Below, piece by piece: positions 8,925 through 18,052 of a stretch of 64,000 nucleotides of DNA; positions within the stretch are counted from its first letter, which is position 1, and each line of letters starts with the position of its first letter. The stretch is from Pseudoflavonifractor phocaeensis (GTDB lineage Bacteria > Bacillota > Clostridia > Oscillospirales > Oscillospiraceae). A program made the position numbers and the translations under genes. Below the pieces are notes generated by a model. The model was not told where the DNA came from, did not search any database, and worked only from the letters and a program-made list of their open reading frames with translations. The stretch lies in NCBI RefSeq assembly GCF_016901735.1, contig NZ_JACLZC010000009.1:1-64000 (forward strand), written 5' to 3'.

Positions 8925-8966
8925 AAGAAAACAGCGCAGGGGCGAAACTCCCTGCGCTGTTTTCTT
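8925..8966. terminator. Bidirectional terminator between the ATPase gene and mfd
   Basis: AAGAAAACAGCGCAGGG (8925-8941) pairs perfectly with CCCTGCGCTGTTTTCTT (8950-8966), a 17-bp stem with an 8-base loop and A/T tracts on both sides. It serves both convergent genes; its right arm touches the mfd stop codon. Confidence 0.9.
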
Positions 8967-11900
8967 ATGCTCCGGTTTTGGCGTAGTCCTCCACCAGCTT
9001 GCTTCCCCATTTCAAAACGTCCTCGCCCTTTTTCAGCCGCAGGGCGATGCACGGCCGGTCTCCCGGCGCGAAGAGGAGCCGCCCCCGGTAGGCCCGGTCG
9101 GCACACAGGGCGCTGACCCGGTTGAGGTCGGCCTCCTGGAGGTAGAAGTTCAGGTTGCCCCCCTTCTGGTCGATCTGGACAATGCCATGCTGGGCGGCGT
9201 GGGCCCGGAGAATGGCCACCGAGATCAGGTTATTCACCGTCCGGGGCGGGTCGCCGTACCGGTCGATGAGCTCATCCACCAGGTCGTCGGCGTCCTCCTC
9301 GGAGCGGATGGCGGCAATGCGGCGGTAGAGGTCCATCCGCTCCTCCGGCGACGGGACGTACCGGTCGGGAATGGAGGCCGCCACCGTGAGGTCGGCGGAG
9401 CACTCGGTCTTTTTGCGGGGTTTTTCGCCCCGCTCCTCCAGCACGGCGTCCTCCAGGAGTTTCAGGTACATATCATACCCCACGCTGAGCAGAAAACCGC
9501 TCTGTTCGGGGCCCAGCACGTTGCCCGCCCCCCGGATCTCCAGATCCCGCATGGCGATCTTGAAGCCGGAGCCGAACTCGGCAAACTCCCGAATGGCCCC
9601 CAGCCGCTTGGAGGCCACCTCGCTGAGCACCTTCCCCCGCCGGAAGGTCAGATAGGCGTAGGCCCGCCGGCTGGACCGGCCCACCCGGCCCCGGATCTGA
9701 TGGAGCTGGGCCAGGCCCATCTTGTCGGCGTCCTCGATGATGAGGGTGTTGGCGTTGGAGATGTCGATGCCCGTTTCGATGATGGTGGTACACACCAGCA
9801 CGTCCACCTCGCCGTCGCTCATGCGTTTCATCACGTCGTTGAGCTCCTCCTGGCTCATCTTGCCGTGGGCCACCGCCACCTCGGTGTCCTCCCCCAGGAG
9901 ATTTTTGATGCGGGCCGCCGCCCGGGTGATGGTCTCCACCCGGTTGTGGAGGTAGTACACCTGACCGCCCCGCTCCAGCTCCCGGCGCATGGCGTCGGCC
10001 AAGACGCCCCAGTCATGCTCCAGTACGTAGGTCTGCACCGGCTGGCGGTCCATGGGGGGCTCCTCCAGGGTGGACATGTCCCGGATGCCGGACAGGGCCA
10101 TATTGAGGGTGCGGGGAATGGGGGTGGCCGACAGGGTGAGGACGTCCACCTGCCGGAAATTCTCTTTCAGCTTTTCCTTGTGCTGCACCCCGAAACGCTG
10201 TTCCTCGTCCACCACCAGCAGCCCCAGGTCCTTGAATTTTACGTCCTTATTGAAGAGACGATGGGTGCCGACCAGCAGGTCCACCCCGCCCTCGGCCACC
10301 TTGCGGAGGGTCTCCTTCATCTGGGCGGGGGTGCGGAACCGGGAGAGCACGTCGATATTCACCGGATAGCGGGCAAAGCGGGCCCGGGCGGTGAGGAAAT
10401 GCTGCCGGGCCAGCACGGTGGTGGGCACCAGAATGGCGGCCTGCTTGCCGTCCAGGATGCACTTCATGATGGCCCGGAAGGCCACCTCGGTCTTACCGTA
10501 CCCCACGTCGCCGCACAGCAGCCGGTCCATGGGCCGGGGCTGTTCCATGTCCTCCTTGATCTCGGCGATGCAGCGGAGCTGATCGTCGGTCTCGGCGTAC
10601 TCGAACTGGTCCTCAAATTCCTTCATCCAGGGAGAGTCGGGGGAAAAGGCGTAGCCCGGCTGGCGCTGCCGCTGGGCGTAGAGCTGAATAAGCCCCTTGG
10701 CCAGGTCTTTTACCGCCTTGCGGGCCCTTGTCTTGGCCTTTTCCCAGTCGGCGCCCCCCAGTCTGGAAAGCTTTTTGGTCTCCTGCGCGTCCTCGCCGCC
10801 GCCGATGTACTTGCTCACCAGGTCCAGCTGGGTGGCGGGCACATAGAGCACGTCGGCCCCGGCGTAGGCGATTTTCAGATAGTCCTTTTCCACCCCGTCC
10901 ACCTGCATCTTGACCATCTCCAAAAAGCGGCCGATGCCGTGATGCTCGTGGACCACCAGGTCGCCGGGCGACAGGTCTGCGTAAGAGCCCAGCTTGGACC
11001 GGTTGGTCACCGCCTTTTTGCGCTTCTTGGCGGGCAGGTTTTGTCCCTCGGTGAGGACGGCAAAGCGAATGGCGGGCAGATCCAGTCCGGCGGACAGTCC
11101 TCCCACCGCGATGACCGCCCCGCCGGTGGGGGGCAGGTCGTGGAGATCGTAGTCCAGGGCGGGCTTTAAGCCGCCGCTCTCCCGGAGGAGGGCCTGCAAA
11201 TTGTCCGCCCGCTGGCGGCTGGACACCAGCACCACCACCCGGTAGCCCTCGTCCACATAGTGGGTGAGGTCGGAGACGGCGGTCTCCAGGCTGGTGCCGT
11301 AGGAGGGGAGCTGCTTGACCAGAACGCTGAGCAGAGTCCTGGGCTTTCGGGGATAGCGGGAGACGGCGAAGGAGTCCAGATAGACCACCGGCCACTCCTC
11401 CAGCCTGGCCCACAGCTCCTCCTCCCCGATAAAAAAGGCGGCGCTCTCCCCGGCCAGGGTGCCGTTTTCCAGCAGGGCCTTCACGTCCTGCTCCATCTGC
11501 CAGGCATAGTGTTTGGCCCGGTCCGCCACCCGGCCGCTCTCGCTGAGCACCACCAGGGCGTCGGCGGGGAGATAGTGGGCGGCGGTGGCAAATTCAGGAT
11601 AGATGAGGGGTAAATACCGGTCGATGGCGGGAAAGGACCCCTCGGTCAGGATGCGGGAGCGGTCCTCCTCCAGGTGGGACAGGAGGGCGGTATGGTCCCC
11701 TTTCCGGCGGCGCAGATTGGCCATGAGCTTCTCCAGCCGGCCGGCCAGTCCCCGCGCGCCCCCCTCCGCCTGCTGGGGCAGCACCTCGGCGGCGGGCAGG
11801 ATGCGCACCTGGGTCAGGTTTTCCGTCCTGCGCTGGGTGTTGACGTCAAAGGCCCCCATGGCGTCCACCTCGTCGCCGAAAAACTCCACCCGGACGGGAT

Positions 11901-12465
11901 TGCGCCGGTCGGGGGAGAAGAAGTCCAGGATGCCGCCCCGCAGGGCAAACTGACCCACCCCCTCCACCTGCTGGCACCGGCGGTAGCCGGCGGACACCAG
12001 GGTGTCGGTCACCTCCTCCAGGTCGTGGCGCTCCCCGATGCGCAGAGTGCGGGCCGAACGCCGCAGGAGGTCGGGGGGCATGGTGCGCTGCATAAGCGCC
12101 TCCGCGGTGGTCACCAGGATGGGACAGGTTCCGTCCAGCAGGTCCTGAAACAGGGCCAGACGGCGGTGCTCCCACTGCCGGGAGGCCACCGCCGCCTGGT
12201 GGAAGGTGAATTCCCGGGCGGTGAGCACCGCCGGTTCCCGGCCGGTGAGGGCCCGCAGATCGGCCGCCATCCGGCCGCACTCCCCCTCGTCGGGGCACAC
12301 CATCACCAGCGGCCGGCCGCTGTCCTCTTTCAGTCCCGCGGCCACATAGGCCCGGTGTACCGGCGAAAGGCCGGACATGGCCGCCGGACAGCCGCCGCCG
12401 TCCACCGCCGCCAGCAGTTTATGATATTCCTCCAGCCCATTCAGGCCCTTCAAAAGCTGCTTCAT
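8965..12465 (-). CDS. mfd: Transcription-repair coupling factor Mfd
   Basis: DNA translocase that removes RNA polymerase stalled at lesions and recruits UvrA. The 1166 residues match the family's length. In order: a UvrB-like N-terminal module; the RNA-polymerase-interacting domain near residues 490-560 (GDLVVHEHHGIGRF); a RecG-like motor with Walker A GDVGYGKTE and DEEQRFGV box; helicase C motifs (QIRGRVGRSS); the TRG region; and the C-terminal UvrA-masking domain. The start ATG at 12465 follows GCGAGGT. It lies 36 bases after the carrier protein gene and ends a long operon-like block, matching the pth-mfd neighbourhood of Bacillus except for three inserted genes. Confidence 0.96.
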   Translation of the reverse strand: MKQLLKGLNGLEEYHKLLAAVDGGGCPAAMSGLSPVHRAYVAAGLKEDSGRPLVMVCPDEGECGRMAADLRALTGREPAVLTAREFTFHQAAVASRQWEHRRLALFQDLLDGTCPILVTTAEALMQRTMPPDLLRRSARTLRIGERHDLEEVTDTLVSAGYRRCQQVEGVGQFALRGGILDFFSPDRRNPVRVEFFGDEVDAMGAFDVNTQRRTENLTQVRILPAAEVLPQQAEGGARGLAGRLEKLMANLRRRKGDHTALLSHLEEDRSRILTEGSFPAIDRYLPLIYPEFATAAHYLPADALVVLSESGRVADRAKHYAWQMEQDVKALLENGTLAGESAAFFIGEEELWARLEEWPVVYLDSFAVSRYPRKPRTLLSVLVKQLPSYGTSLETAVSDLTHYVDEGYRVVVLVSSRQRADNLQALLRESGGLKPALDYDLHDLPPTGGAVIAVGGLSAGLDLPAIRFAVLTEGQNLPAKKRKKAVTNRSKLGSYADLSPGDLVVHEHHGIGRFLEMVKMQVDGVEKDYLKIAYAGADVLYVPATQLDLVSKYIGGGEDAQETKKLSRLGGADWEKAKTRARKAVKDLAKGLIQLYAQRQRQPGYAFSPDSPWMKEFEDQFEYAETDDQLRCIAEIKEDMEQPRPMDRLLCGDVGYGKTEVAFRAIMKCILDGKQAAILVPTTVLARQHFLTARARFARYPVNIDVLSRFRTPAQMKETLRKVAEGGVDLLVGTHRLFNKDVKFKDLGLLVVDEEQRFGVQHKEKLKENFRQVDVLTLSATPIPRTLNMALSGIRDMSTLEEPPMDRQPVQTYVLEHDWGVLADAMRRELERGGQVYYLHNRVETITRAAARIKNLLGEDTEVAVAHGKMSQEELNDVMKRMSDGEVDVLVCTTIIETGIDISNANTLIIEDADKMGLAQLHQIRGRVGRSSRRAYAYLTFRRGKVLSEVASKRLGAIREFAEFGSGFKIAMRDLEIRGAGNVLGPEQSGFLLSVGYDMYLKLLEDAVLEERGEKPRKKTECSADLTVAASIPDRYVPSPEERMDLYRRIAAIRSEEDADDLVDELIDRYGDPPRTVNNLISVAILRAHAAQHGIVQIDQKGGNLNFYLQEADLNRVSALCADRAYRGRLLFAPGDRPCIALRLKKGEDVLKWGSKLVEDYAKTGA

Positions 12466-12501
12466 GTCATACCTCGCTGATTACTGTATGGTAAAATCAC
12501 C

Positions 12502-12762
12502 TTACACTGTTTCTTCGGAAAAGCGGGCCTTTCGACAGGCCTCCACAAGATCCGCCCTGCGCCGGAAAACGTCCCTGGGCAGCCGGGTGGGCTGAAGCAC
12601 GATCCCCAGGTCCTCCAACCCCTCCAGCAATTCAATGACCCCCATGGAGTCCAGCAGCCCCTCGTCCAGCAGGTCCGTCTCGTCCGACAGCGCCCGGGGC
12701 GTGCCGCACACCTGGACCAGCAGCGCCTCCACCGCCCGCTCCAGTTCCTTCTCTGTCATCAT
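12502..12762 (-). CDS. DltC-like acyl/aminoacyl carrier protein
   Basis: An 86-residue carrier protein. The phosphopantetheine site is visible in LLDEGLLDSMGVIELL, with the modified Ser in DSM. Sequence and size match DltC, the D-alanyl carrier protein. The start overlaps the stop of the upstream adenylating enzyme by ATGA, implying 1:1 coupled translation. True dlt operons add the membrane acyltransferase DltB and DltD, which are absent here. The pair may therefore load an amino acid for a different acceptor, or DltB/D may lie elsewhere in the genome. Confidence 0.8.
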   Translation of the reverse strand: MMTEKELERAVEALLVQVCGTPRALSDETDLLDEGLLDSMGVIELLEGLEDLGIVLQPTRLPRDVFRRRADLVEACRKARFSEETV

Positions 12763-14093
12763 ACCATTTCCTCCAGCCGTTTTCGGTCACATTTTCCGTT
12801 TGGCGTCAGGGGAAGCCGGGCCACGCTGCGCCACTGTCCGGGAATCATATAGGAGGGCAGGCGCCGGGCAAGCGCCGCCGTCAGTTCGTCCTCTTTCCGG
12901 TCCCCCACCACAAAGGCCACCAGCCCCCGCACGTCGCCGCCCCAGCGGCGGGGCACCACCGCTGCCCGTTCCACACCGGGCAAGGCCTCCAGCGCCCGCT
13001 CAATCTCCGCCGGCTCCACCCGATAGCCCTTATACTTGAGCTGGTCATCCTTGCGCCCCAGCCAGTAGAGCCGTCCATGCTCTATCCGGCCCAGGTCGCC
13101 GGTGGCGTAGACGCCGCCGAAGGCGGGCGCGACGCTCTCCCCCCGCAGGAAAATCTCGCCCTCTTCCACCGTCACCGAAAGGGCACAGTTGTCCAGCCTG
13201 CCTATGGGCAGCGGCCCGGCGCAGTCCGCCAGGGTGATGGTGGCCGCTGAGACGGCGCAGGTGGCCTCGGTGGGGCCGTAGGCATTGTAGAGGGTGACCT
13301 GGGGAAAGGTCTCCAAAAACCGCCGGGCGACGGCGGGAGGCAGCGCCTCTCCGCAGCAAAAGACCGCCCGAAAGCGGTCCAGCCGCCCCGCTAGGGCCAG
13401 GCGGTCGGTGAGCAGGGTGCGGAGAAAGGATGGCGTGGTGACCAGCAGGGAGAGCCCGCAGGCCGTCAGCCGTTCCACCCGGCGGACCGGGTCATGCTTC
13501 TCCCCTTCGGTCAGGGAGAGATGGGTGCCGCCGCAGGTGAGGGCCAGGTAGAGATCGGCCACCGACAGGTCGAAGGCATAGGACGCCTGTCCCACCACCA
13601 CGCCTTCCGCGCCCGCCCGGATGTCCGGCAGGCGCCTGGCCCAGCGGAGAAAGGACTCCAGATTGCGCTGGGTGATGGCCACCGGCTTGGGCGCGCCGGT
13701 GCTGCCCGAGGTGTAGATGCGATAGATCTCCCGGTCCGGGTCCCGGGCCGCCGGGCAGGTCTCTCCCGATGTAAAGCCCCTTTCCGCCTCCTCCCGGGTG
13801 AGCAGCTGGGCGCGGGCTTCCGTCAGCCGCTGCCGCCAGGCCGGGTCGGGAAGGGACGGATGGAGTGGCAGATAGGGCCGCCCGGCGATGAGACAGGCCA
13901 GCATGGCCGCGGGGACCCACAGGTCCTCGTTCCCCTCCAGCGCCACCGGACCGGCGCCCTGACGGCGCAGCCGGGCGGCCAGCCCCATGGCCATGGGCCA
14001 CAGCTGTCCCCAGCAGAGCTCCTGCCCGCCGGCTTTCAGGGCCGGACGGGGGGCCAGGCGGCGGCTGTTTTCATAAATCTCCTCTAAAAACAC
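12759..14093 (-). CDS. DltA-like amino-acid adenylating enzyme
   Basis: AMP-forming ligase of 444 residues that should activate an amino acid and load it onto the adjacent carrier protein. Adenylation motifs in order: YTSGSTGAPKPVAIT (A3), YNAYGPTEAT (A5), YATGDLGR (A7), GRKDDQLKYKGYRVEPAEIE (A8) and NGKCDRKRL with the catalytic Lys (A10). It is about 55 residues shorter than typical DltA. Translation probably starts at GTG 14093, four bases after AAAGGAGAG. It sits 13 bases after the vanW-like gene and overlaps the carrier gene. D-alanine is the likeliest substrate by homology, but this is not shown by the sequence. Confidence 0.8.
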   Translation of the reverse strand: MFLEEIYENSRRLAPRPALKAGGQELCWGQLWPMAMGLAARLRRQGAGPVALEGNEDLWVPAAMLACLIAGRPYLPLHPSLPDPAWRQRLTEARAQLLTREEAERGFTSGETCPAARDPDREIYRIYTSGSTGAPKPVAITQRNLESFLRWARRLPDIRAGAEGVVVGQASYAFDLSVADLYLALTCGGTHLSLTEGEKHDPVRRVERLTACGLSLLVTTPSFLRTLLTDRLALAGRLDRFRAVFCCGEALPPAVARRFLETFPQVTLYNAYGPTEATCAVSAATITLADCAGPLPIGRLDNCALSVTVEEGEIFLRGESVAPAFGGVYATGDLGRIEHGRLYWLGRKDDQLKYKGYRVEPAEIERALEALPGVERAAVVPRRWGGDVRGLVAFVVGDRKEDELTAALARRLPSYMIPGQWRSVARLPLTPNGKCDRKRLEEMV

Positions 14094-14106
14094 AGGTCTC
14101 TCCTTT

Positions 14107-14931
14107 TCAGCGCAGCTGGTCGGGCGGAATGAGGGCGGGATCGTAGAGCACCCGGGAGTGGTTGCGCAGTAATAATTCCCGCCCCAGCTCCCGGCCGCTC
14201 TCCCGGTGGATGACCCGGCGGTAGACCCGACTCACCCGGTAGTATGCCTCGCCCTCGTTCACAAAATGGGCGTCCTCCTCCACCAGCCGGTACCGGCAGG
14301 GAAAGGGCCGCTCGCTCCGCAGCTCTCCGCACAGATCCCCCTCGGAGAGCCACAGCCGGAGCTGGACCGGCTGGTCGGTGGTGTTGCGAAAGCGGTAGTC
14401 CACATGGGGATAGAAAATGGAGGTGCCGGTACCAAAGGGCACCCGCCGCCGGTCGTCGGGAAAAAGGGCGTCGCTGTGGTGGTGGAGCTCCGCCACCTCC
14501 ATGGGGCTATGGAGCACCAGATAATGGATCAGATTGGCCAGCTGGCACAGCCCACCCCCCACGCCCCGGCGCAAATCCCCGTTGGCGATAACCAGGCCCT
14601 CCCGATAGCCCCGCCGGGCGGTGGGCGCCCCCGCCAGCGCCCAGAAGGAAAAGGTCTCCCCAGGCGCCACCACCAGGCCGTCGATTTGGGAGAGGGCCAG
14701 CCCAAGATTGGTCTCCTTATTTTTTTGCAGGGCCATGTCCACCCCCGCCAGACGGCGCAGCACCGGAGAGCGGTGTCCTTTGACGATGACGGGCAGTTCT
14801 TCCCGCTGCCGGCGGCGGGCCAGGGTCACATGCTGCCCCATGTCCTTGAGCGCCTTACGCGCCCCCTCTTTCCAGAGGGAGAGCTGATAAAACACCGGCC
14901 CATATTGGCACATCAGCTTTCGGCCGCCCAT
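14107..14931 (-). CDS. VanW-family protein
   Basis: A 274-residue VanW-domain protein. The family is named from vancomycin-resistance clusters and its biochemical role is unknown. The conserved core is visible: PGETFSFW, then GVGGGLCQLANLIHYLVLHS, then YPHVDYRFRNTT. There is no clear signal peptide or membrane helix, unlike many longer VanW proteins. The start ATG has GAGGAGGAG seven bases upstream. It follows pth by 12 bases and precedes the dltA-like gene by 13, so the three genes vanW-dltA-dltC look like one unit placed inside a housekeeping operon. Confidence 0.85.
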   Translation of the reverse strand: MGGRKLMCQYGPVFYQLSLWKEGARKALKDMGQHVTLARRRQREELPVIVKGHRSPVLRRLAGVDMALQKNKETNLGLALSQIDGLVVAPGETFSFWALAGAPTARRGYREGLVIANGDLRRGVGGGLCQLANLIHYLVLHSPMEVAELHHHSDALFPDDRRRVPFGTGTSIFYPHVDYRFRNTTDQPVQLRLWLSEGDLCGELRSERPFPCRYRLVEEDAHFVNEGEAYYRVSRVYRRVIHRESGRELGRELLLRNHSRVLYDPALIPPDQLR

Positions 14932-14943
14932 GGCGTCTCCTCC

Positions 14944-15531
14944 TCAGTTAAACCGGTTCATGGCCTTGGCGGGGCCGTCCTGGAGATAACAGGCCACCGC
15001 GTCGGCGGCCCGGGAGACGGCGGCGTCAATGGCTTTCTTGTCCTCCCCCTGGAACTTGCCCAGTACCCAGTCGGCCATATCATAATCCGGGTGGGGTTTC
15101 TGGCCCACACCCACCTTGATCCGGGGAAATTGATCGGTGCCCAGGTGCTGGATGATGTTTTTCAGGCCGTTATGGCCGCCGGCCGAGCCGCCGGTGCGGA
15201 TGCGCAGCTTGCCCACCGGCAGAGACACGTCGTCCGACACCACCAGCACATGGTCGGCTGGGATTTTGTAAAACCGGGCGGCCTCTCCTACCGCCTCGCC
15301 GGAGAGATTCATAAAGGTCACCGGCTTCATCACCATGGCCCGGCAGCCGCCGATGACCGCCGTACCGGTAAGGGCCCGGTGCTTGAGACGCTGGATGGGA
15401 AAATTGCCCCGGTCCCCCAGCGCGTCGGCCACCATAAAGCCCACGTTGTGCCGGGTGCCCTCGTACTTGTCCCCGGGGTTGCCCAGGCAGACCACAAGCC
15501 AATCCACCGGGCCGGAACGCGAAAAGAACAT
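14944..15531 (-). CDS. pth: Peptidyl-tRNA hydrolase
   Basis: Releases peptides from prematurely dissociated peptidyl-tRNA; 195 residues. Family hallmarks are intact: CLGNPG with the conserved Asn, TRHNVGF with the catalytic His, MNLSG, VVSDDV with the partner Asp, and GGHNGLKNI. A short extra N-terminus (MFFSRSGPVD) precedes the usual first strand. GGAAGGT lies upstream of the ATG. It is downstream of prs, as in many Firmicutes. Confidence 0.95.
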   Translation of the reverse strand: MFFSRSGPVDWLVVCLGNPGDKYEGTRHNVGFMVADALGDRGNFPIQRLKHRALTGTAVIGGCRAMVMKPVTFMNLSGEAVGEAARFYKIPADHVLVVSDDVSLPVGKLRIRTGGSAGGHNGLKNIIQHLGTDQFPRIKVGVGQKPHPDYDMADWVLGKFQGEDKKAIDAAVSRAADAVACYLQDGPAKAMNRFN

Positions 15532-15574
15532 GGTTATTTTACCTTCCTTTGCTGGTTTTCGCTGCCGAAAGAAG

Positions 15575-15612
15575 GGGGCGCGTTACAAAAGAGCGTTCTC
15601 TTCTGCAACGCG
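15575..15612. terminator. Long hairpin between prs and pth
   Basis: GGGCGCGTT...AAGAG and CTCTT...AACGCGCCC form an almost perfect stem across 15575-15612. No clear T tract follows on the minus strand, so it may attenuate, process or simply be a dispersed repeat; some read-through to pth is expected. Confidence 0.5.
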
Positions 15613-15642
15613 CCCGCCTGGCAGACCGGTTTATTCAGGAAA

Positions 15643-16602
15643 TCAGGAGAAGAGGGGAGAAACCGAAATCTCCTCGTAAATGCGGCTGATGGCCTCGGCA
15701 AAGATGGGGGCCACGGACAGATACTTGATCTTGTCGCACTTGACGCCGCTCTTGGCGGGAATGGTGTCCAGGAAGATCACCTCGTCCAGGGCGCTGTCCT
15801 GGATGCGCTGCACCGCGGGGCCGGAGAGCACGCCGTGGGAGGCGCAGGCGGCGACCGACTTGGCGTGGCCCAGCTCCACCAGCGCCTTGGCGGCGCCGCA
15901 CAGGGAGCCGCCGGTGTCCACCATATCGTCCAGGATGATGACCCGCTTGTCCGTCACGTCGCCGATGATGTTCATGACCTCGGAGGAGTTGGCCTTCTGG
16001 CGGCGCTTGTCCACGATGGCCAGGGAGACGCCCAGCTTCTGGGCAAACGCCCGGGCGCGGGCCACGGAGCCCACGTCGGGAGAGACCACCATCAGCTCGT
16101 CCATGCAGTCCTTGTACTTCTCGGTAAAATACTTGACGAACACGGGGGAGCCCAGCAGGTTATCCACGGGAATGTCGAAGAAGCCCTGGATCTGATTGGC
16201 GTGGAGATCCATGGTCAGCACCCGGTCGGCGCCGGCGCGGGTGATGAGGTTGGCCACCAGCTTGGCGGAGATGGGATCGCGGGGCTTGGTCTTGCGGTCC
16301 TGACGGGCATAGCCGAAATAGGGGATCACGGCGGTAATGCGGCCGGCGGAGGCCCGCTTAAGGGCGTCGATCATGATGAGCATTTCCATGAGGTTGTCGT
16401 TGACGGGGCCGCAGGTGGACTGGATCACGAACACGTCGGAGCCGCGCACCGTCTCATAGATGGAAACGTAGTTCTCGCCGTCGGAGAAAGCGCCCACCTC
16501 GCAGCTGCCCAACTCGGTCCCCATTTTCTGGCAAATGGCCTTCGCCAGGGAGGGGTTAGAACTGCCGGAGAAGACCTTGACGTCCTTACCGTGTGATATC
16601 AT
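15643..16602 (-). CDS. prs: Ribose-phosphate pyrophosphokinase (PRPP synthetase)
   Basis: Makes PRPP from ribose 5-phosphate and ATP for nucleotide, His and Trp synthesis. From the chosen start the product is 319 residues, the family's usual size. Motifs: FSGSSNPSLA near the N-terminus, FSDGE, the ATP-binding segment YFGYARQDRK, the PP loop VSPDVGSVARA, and the PRPP-binding VIILDDMVDTGGS. ATG 16602 is preferred over ATG 16611 because GAGAGGA abuts 16611 with no spacing but sits nine bases before 16602. It follows the glmU-like gene, as in Bacillus glmU-prs. Confidence 0.95.
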   Translation of the reverse strand: MISHGKDVKVFSGSSNPSLAKAICQKMGTELGSCEVGAFSDGENYVSIYETVRGSDVFVIQSTCGPVNDNLMEMLIMIDALKRASAGRITAVIPYFGYARQDRKTKPRDPISAKLVANLITRAGADRVLTMDLHANQIQGFFDIPVDNLLGSPVFVKYFTEKYKDCMDELMVVSPDVGSVARARAFAQKLGVSLAIVDKRRQKANSSEVMNIIGDVTDKRVIILDDMVDTGGSLCGAAKALVELGHAKSVAACASHGVLSGPAVQRIQDSALDEVIFLDTIPAKSGVKCDKIKYLSVAPIFAEAISRIYEEISVSPLFS

Positions 16603-16673
16603 TGTGTACATTCCTCTCTTTTTTTGATTCCAGCGGGGTATATCCCCGTCCAGATCCATGGGATTGCGCTTGC

Positions 16674-17864
16674 TTATTTCCAGTTGGTCCGGCCTTTGGC
16701 GGCCCACTGGCGCTTGACCACCTGCTTACTCCGTGCGATGGCCAGGGCGTCGTCGTCCACATCGGCGGTGATGGTGGAGCCAGCGGCGGTGTAGGCGCCC
16801 GCGCCCACCCGAACCGGCGCCACCAGATTGCTGTTGCAGCCGATGAAGGCGTTATCCCCAATGACAGTGCGGTATTTGCTGGTCCCGTCGTAGTTGACGG
16901 TGACCGCGCCGCAGCCGATGTTGACCTGACGGCCCACATCTGCGTCGCTCACATAGGCCAGATGGGCGATCTTGGTGCCCGCCCCGATGCTGGCGTTTTT
17001 CAGCTCCACAAAGTCGCCCACCTTGACCTCCCGGCCCACATGGCAGTTGGGCCGGATATAGGCGTAGGGGCCGATGGTGGTCTCATCCTCCACAGTACTC
17101 TCAGAGAGCTGGGAGGCGTTGACGGTCACATGGTCGCCGATGACGCAGTCCCGGATCATGCTGTCCGGGCCGATTTCGCAGCCGGCGCCGATGCGGGTCT
17201 TGCCCCGCAGGATGGCGCCGGGCAGCAGCACGGTCCCCTCTCCCACGGTCACGTCGGGGCCCACATACACGTGGTTGGGGTCCATGATGCGTACCCCGTC
17301 GTCCATGAGCCGCCAGACGCTGCTCTGCCGGGCGGTGAGCTCCGCCTCAGCCCGGCGCTGGGGGTCGCGGCGCAGCAGGGTGACGCTCTGCCACCAGATG
17401 CCCTGCCCCTCCGACCGGACAGACCGGCGCAGCAGCGCCCCTTCAAAGGTCTCGCCCTTGTCCAACGCGTCGGCCAGCACGCCGGCTTCGATCTGACACA
17501 CGCCGGTCTCGCCGGAGCCGTACTGAGGGGCCGAACCGGTGACCAGCTGCTTGGCGCTGTCCTCCGTCAGAAAGACCGGCCGGGTCACCACACACACACG
17601 TCCCTCGGTCTCCCGCAGAAAGGTCATCAGCTGCTCGGAGGCGTCCTCCGTGCCGGTGGTGATGAAAATGGTACCTTGGGGGAAGCAGGGCGCGGCGCCG
17701 GCCTGGTCGTTCTGATGACAGACCACCAAAAAGCGGCCCACGCCAGCCCGCTCCAGCGCCCGGGACAGCCACCTGGCTGCCGGATCGAAGAGCAGATCCT
17801 CCAGCATGAGGGTGGGTCTGCCACCCTCCCGGGGCAAAAAGATGATTGCGCCCGCATATTCCAT
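16674..17864 (-). CDS. GlmU-like protein with eroded uridyltransferase domain
   Basis: A 396-residue protein. The C-terminal half (from about residue 175) is an intact left-handed beta-helix acetyltransferase typical of GlmU: many hexapeptide repeats, YIRPNCHVGREVKVGDFVELKNA, and HLAYVSDADVG with the catalytic His, ending in a Lys/Arg-rich tail (SKQVVKRQW). The N-terminal half lacks the pyrophosphorylase signature LAAGxGTRM and the usual metal/UTP residues and is about 60 residues shorter. By position (before prs and pth) it is the glmU of this locus. It probably acetylates glucosamine 1-phosphate; UTP transfer would need another enzyme. The erosion is seen; the loss of activity is inferred. 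Confidence 0.75.
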   Translation of the reverse strand: MEYAGAIIFLPREGGRPTLMLEDLLFDPAARWLSRALERAGVGRFLVVCHQNDQAGAAPCFPQGTIFITTGTEDASEQLMTFLRETEGRVCVVTRPVFLTEDSAKQLVTGSAPQYGSGETGVCQIEAGVLADALDKGETFEGALLRRSVRSEGQGIWWQSVTLLRRDPQRRAEAELTARQSSVWRLMDDGVRIMDPNHVYVGPDVTVGEGTVLLPGAILRGKTRIGAGCEIGPDSMIRDCVIGDHVTVNASQLSESTVEDETTIGPYAYIRPNCHVGREVKVGDFVELKNASIGAGTKIAHLAYVSDADVGRQVNIGCGAVTVNYDGTSKYRTVIGDNAFIGCNSNLVAPVRVGAGAYTAAGSTITADVDDDALAIARSKQVVKRQWAAKGRTNWK

Positions 17865-17896
17865 ACCTGTTTCTCACGCTCCTTTTACCGATACAG

Positions 17897-17902
17897 ATTA
17901 TA
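17897..17902 (-). promoter_or_regulatory. -10 element for the glmU-like operon
   Basis: TATAAT on the minus strand (17902-17897), 33 bases before the ATG at 17864. No convincing -35 is seen at the right distance. AAAGGAG lies between the -10 and the start. Confidence 0.45.
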
Positions 17903-18052
17903 TCAAAGCGCCGGAGGAAATGCACCCTTATTTTTTACAAAAAACCGTTCTTTTTGCACGTGGCCGAAAACCTATCCCCTTTTCAGGGGCCTTTTTGTCT
18001 CTTTTTGCGGTAACGGTGCCAGTTTTGTCTCTTTTTGCCCAAAAATACAAGT

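Noticed and set aside
9187-11169. A 660-codon open frame opposite mfd
   Set aside because: It is a GC-rich shadow of mfd with no ribosome site or recognisable domain; mfd is unambiguous.
12502-14093. A complete D-alanylation (dlt) operon
   Set aside because: Only dltA- and dltC-like genes are present; no membrane acyltransferase or DltD lies in the window.
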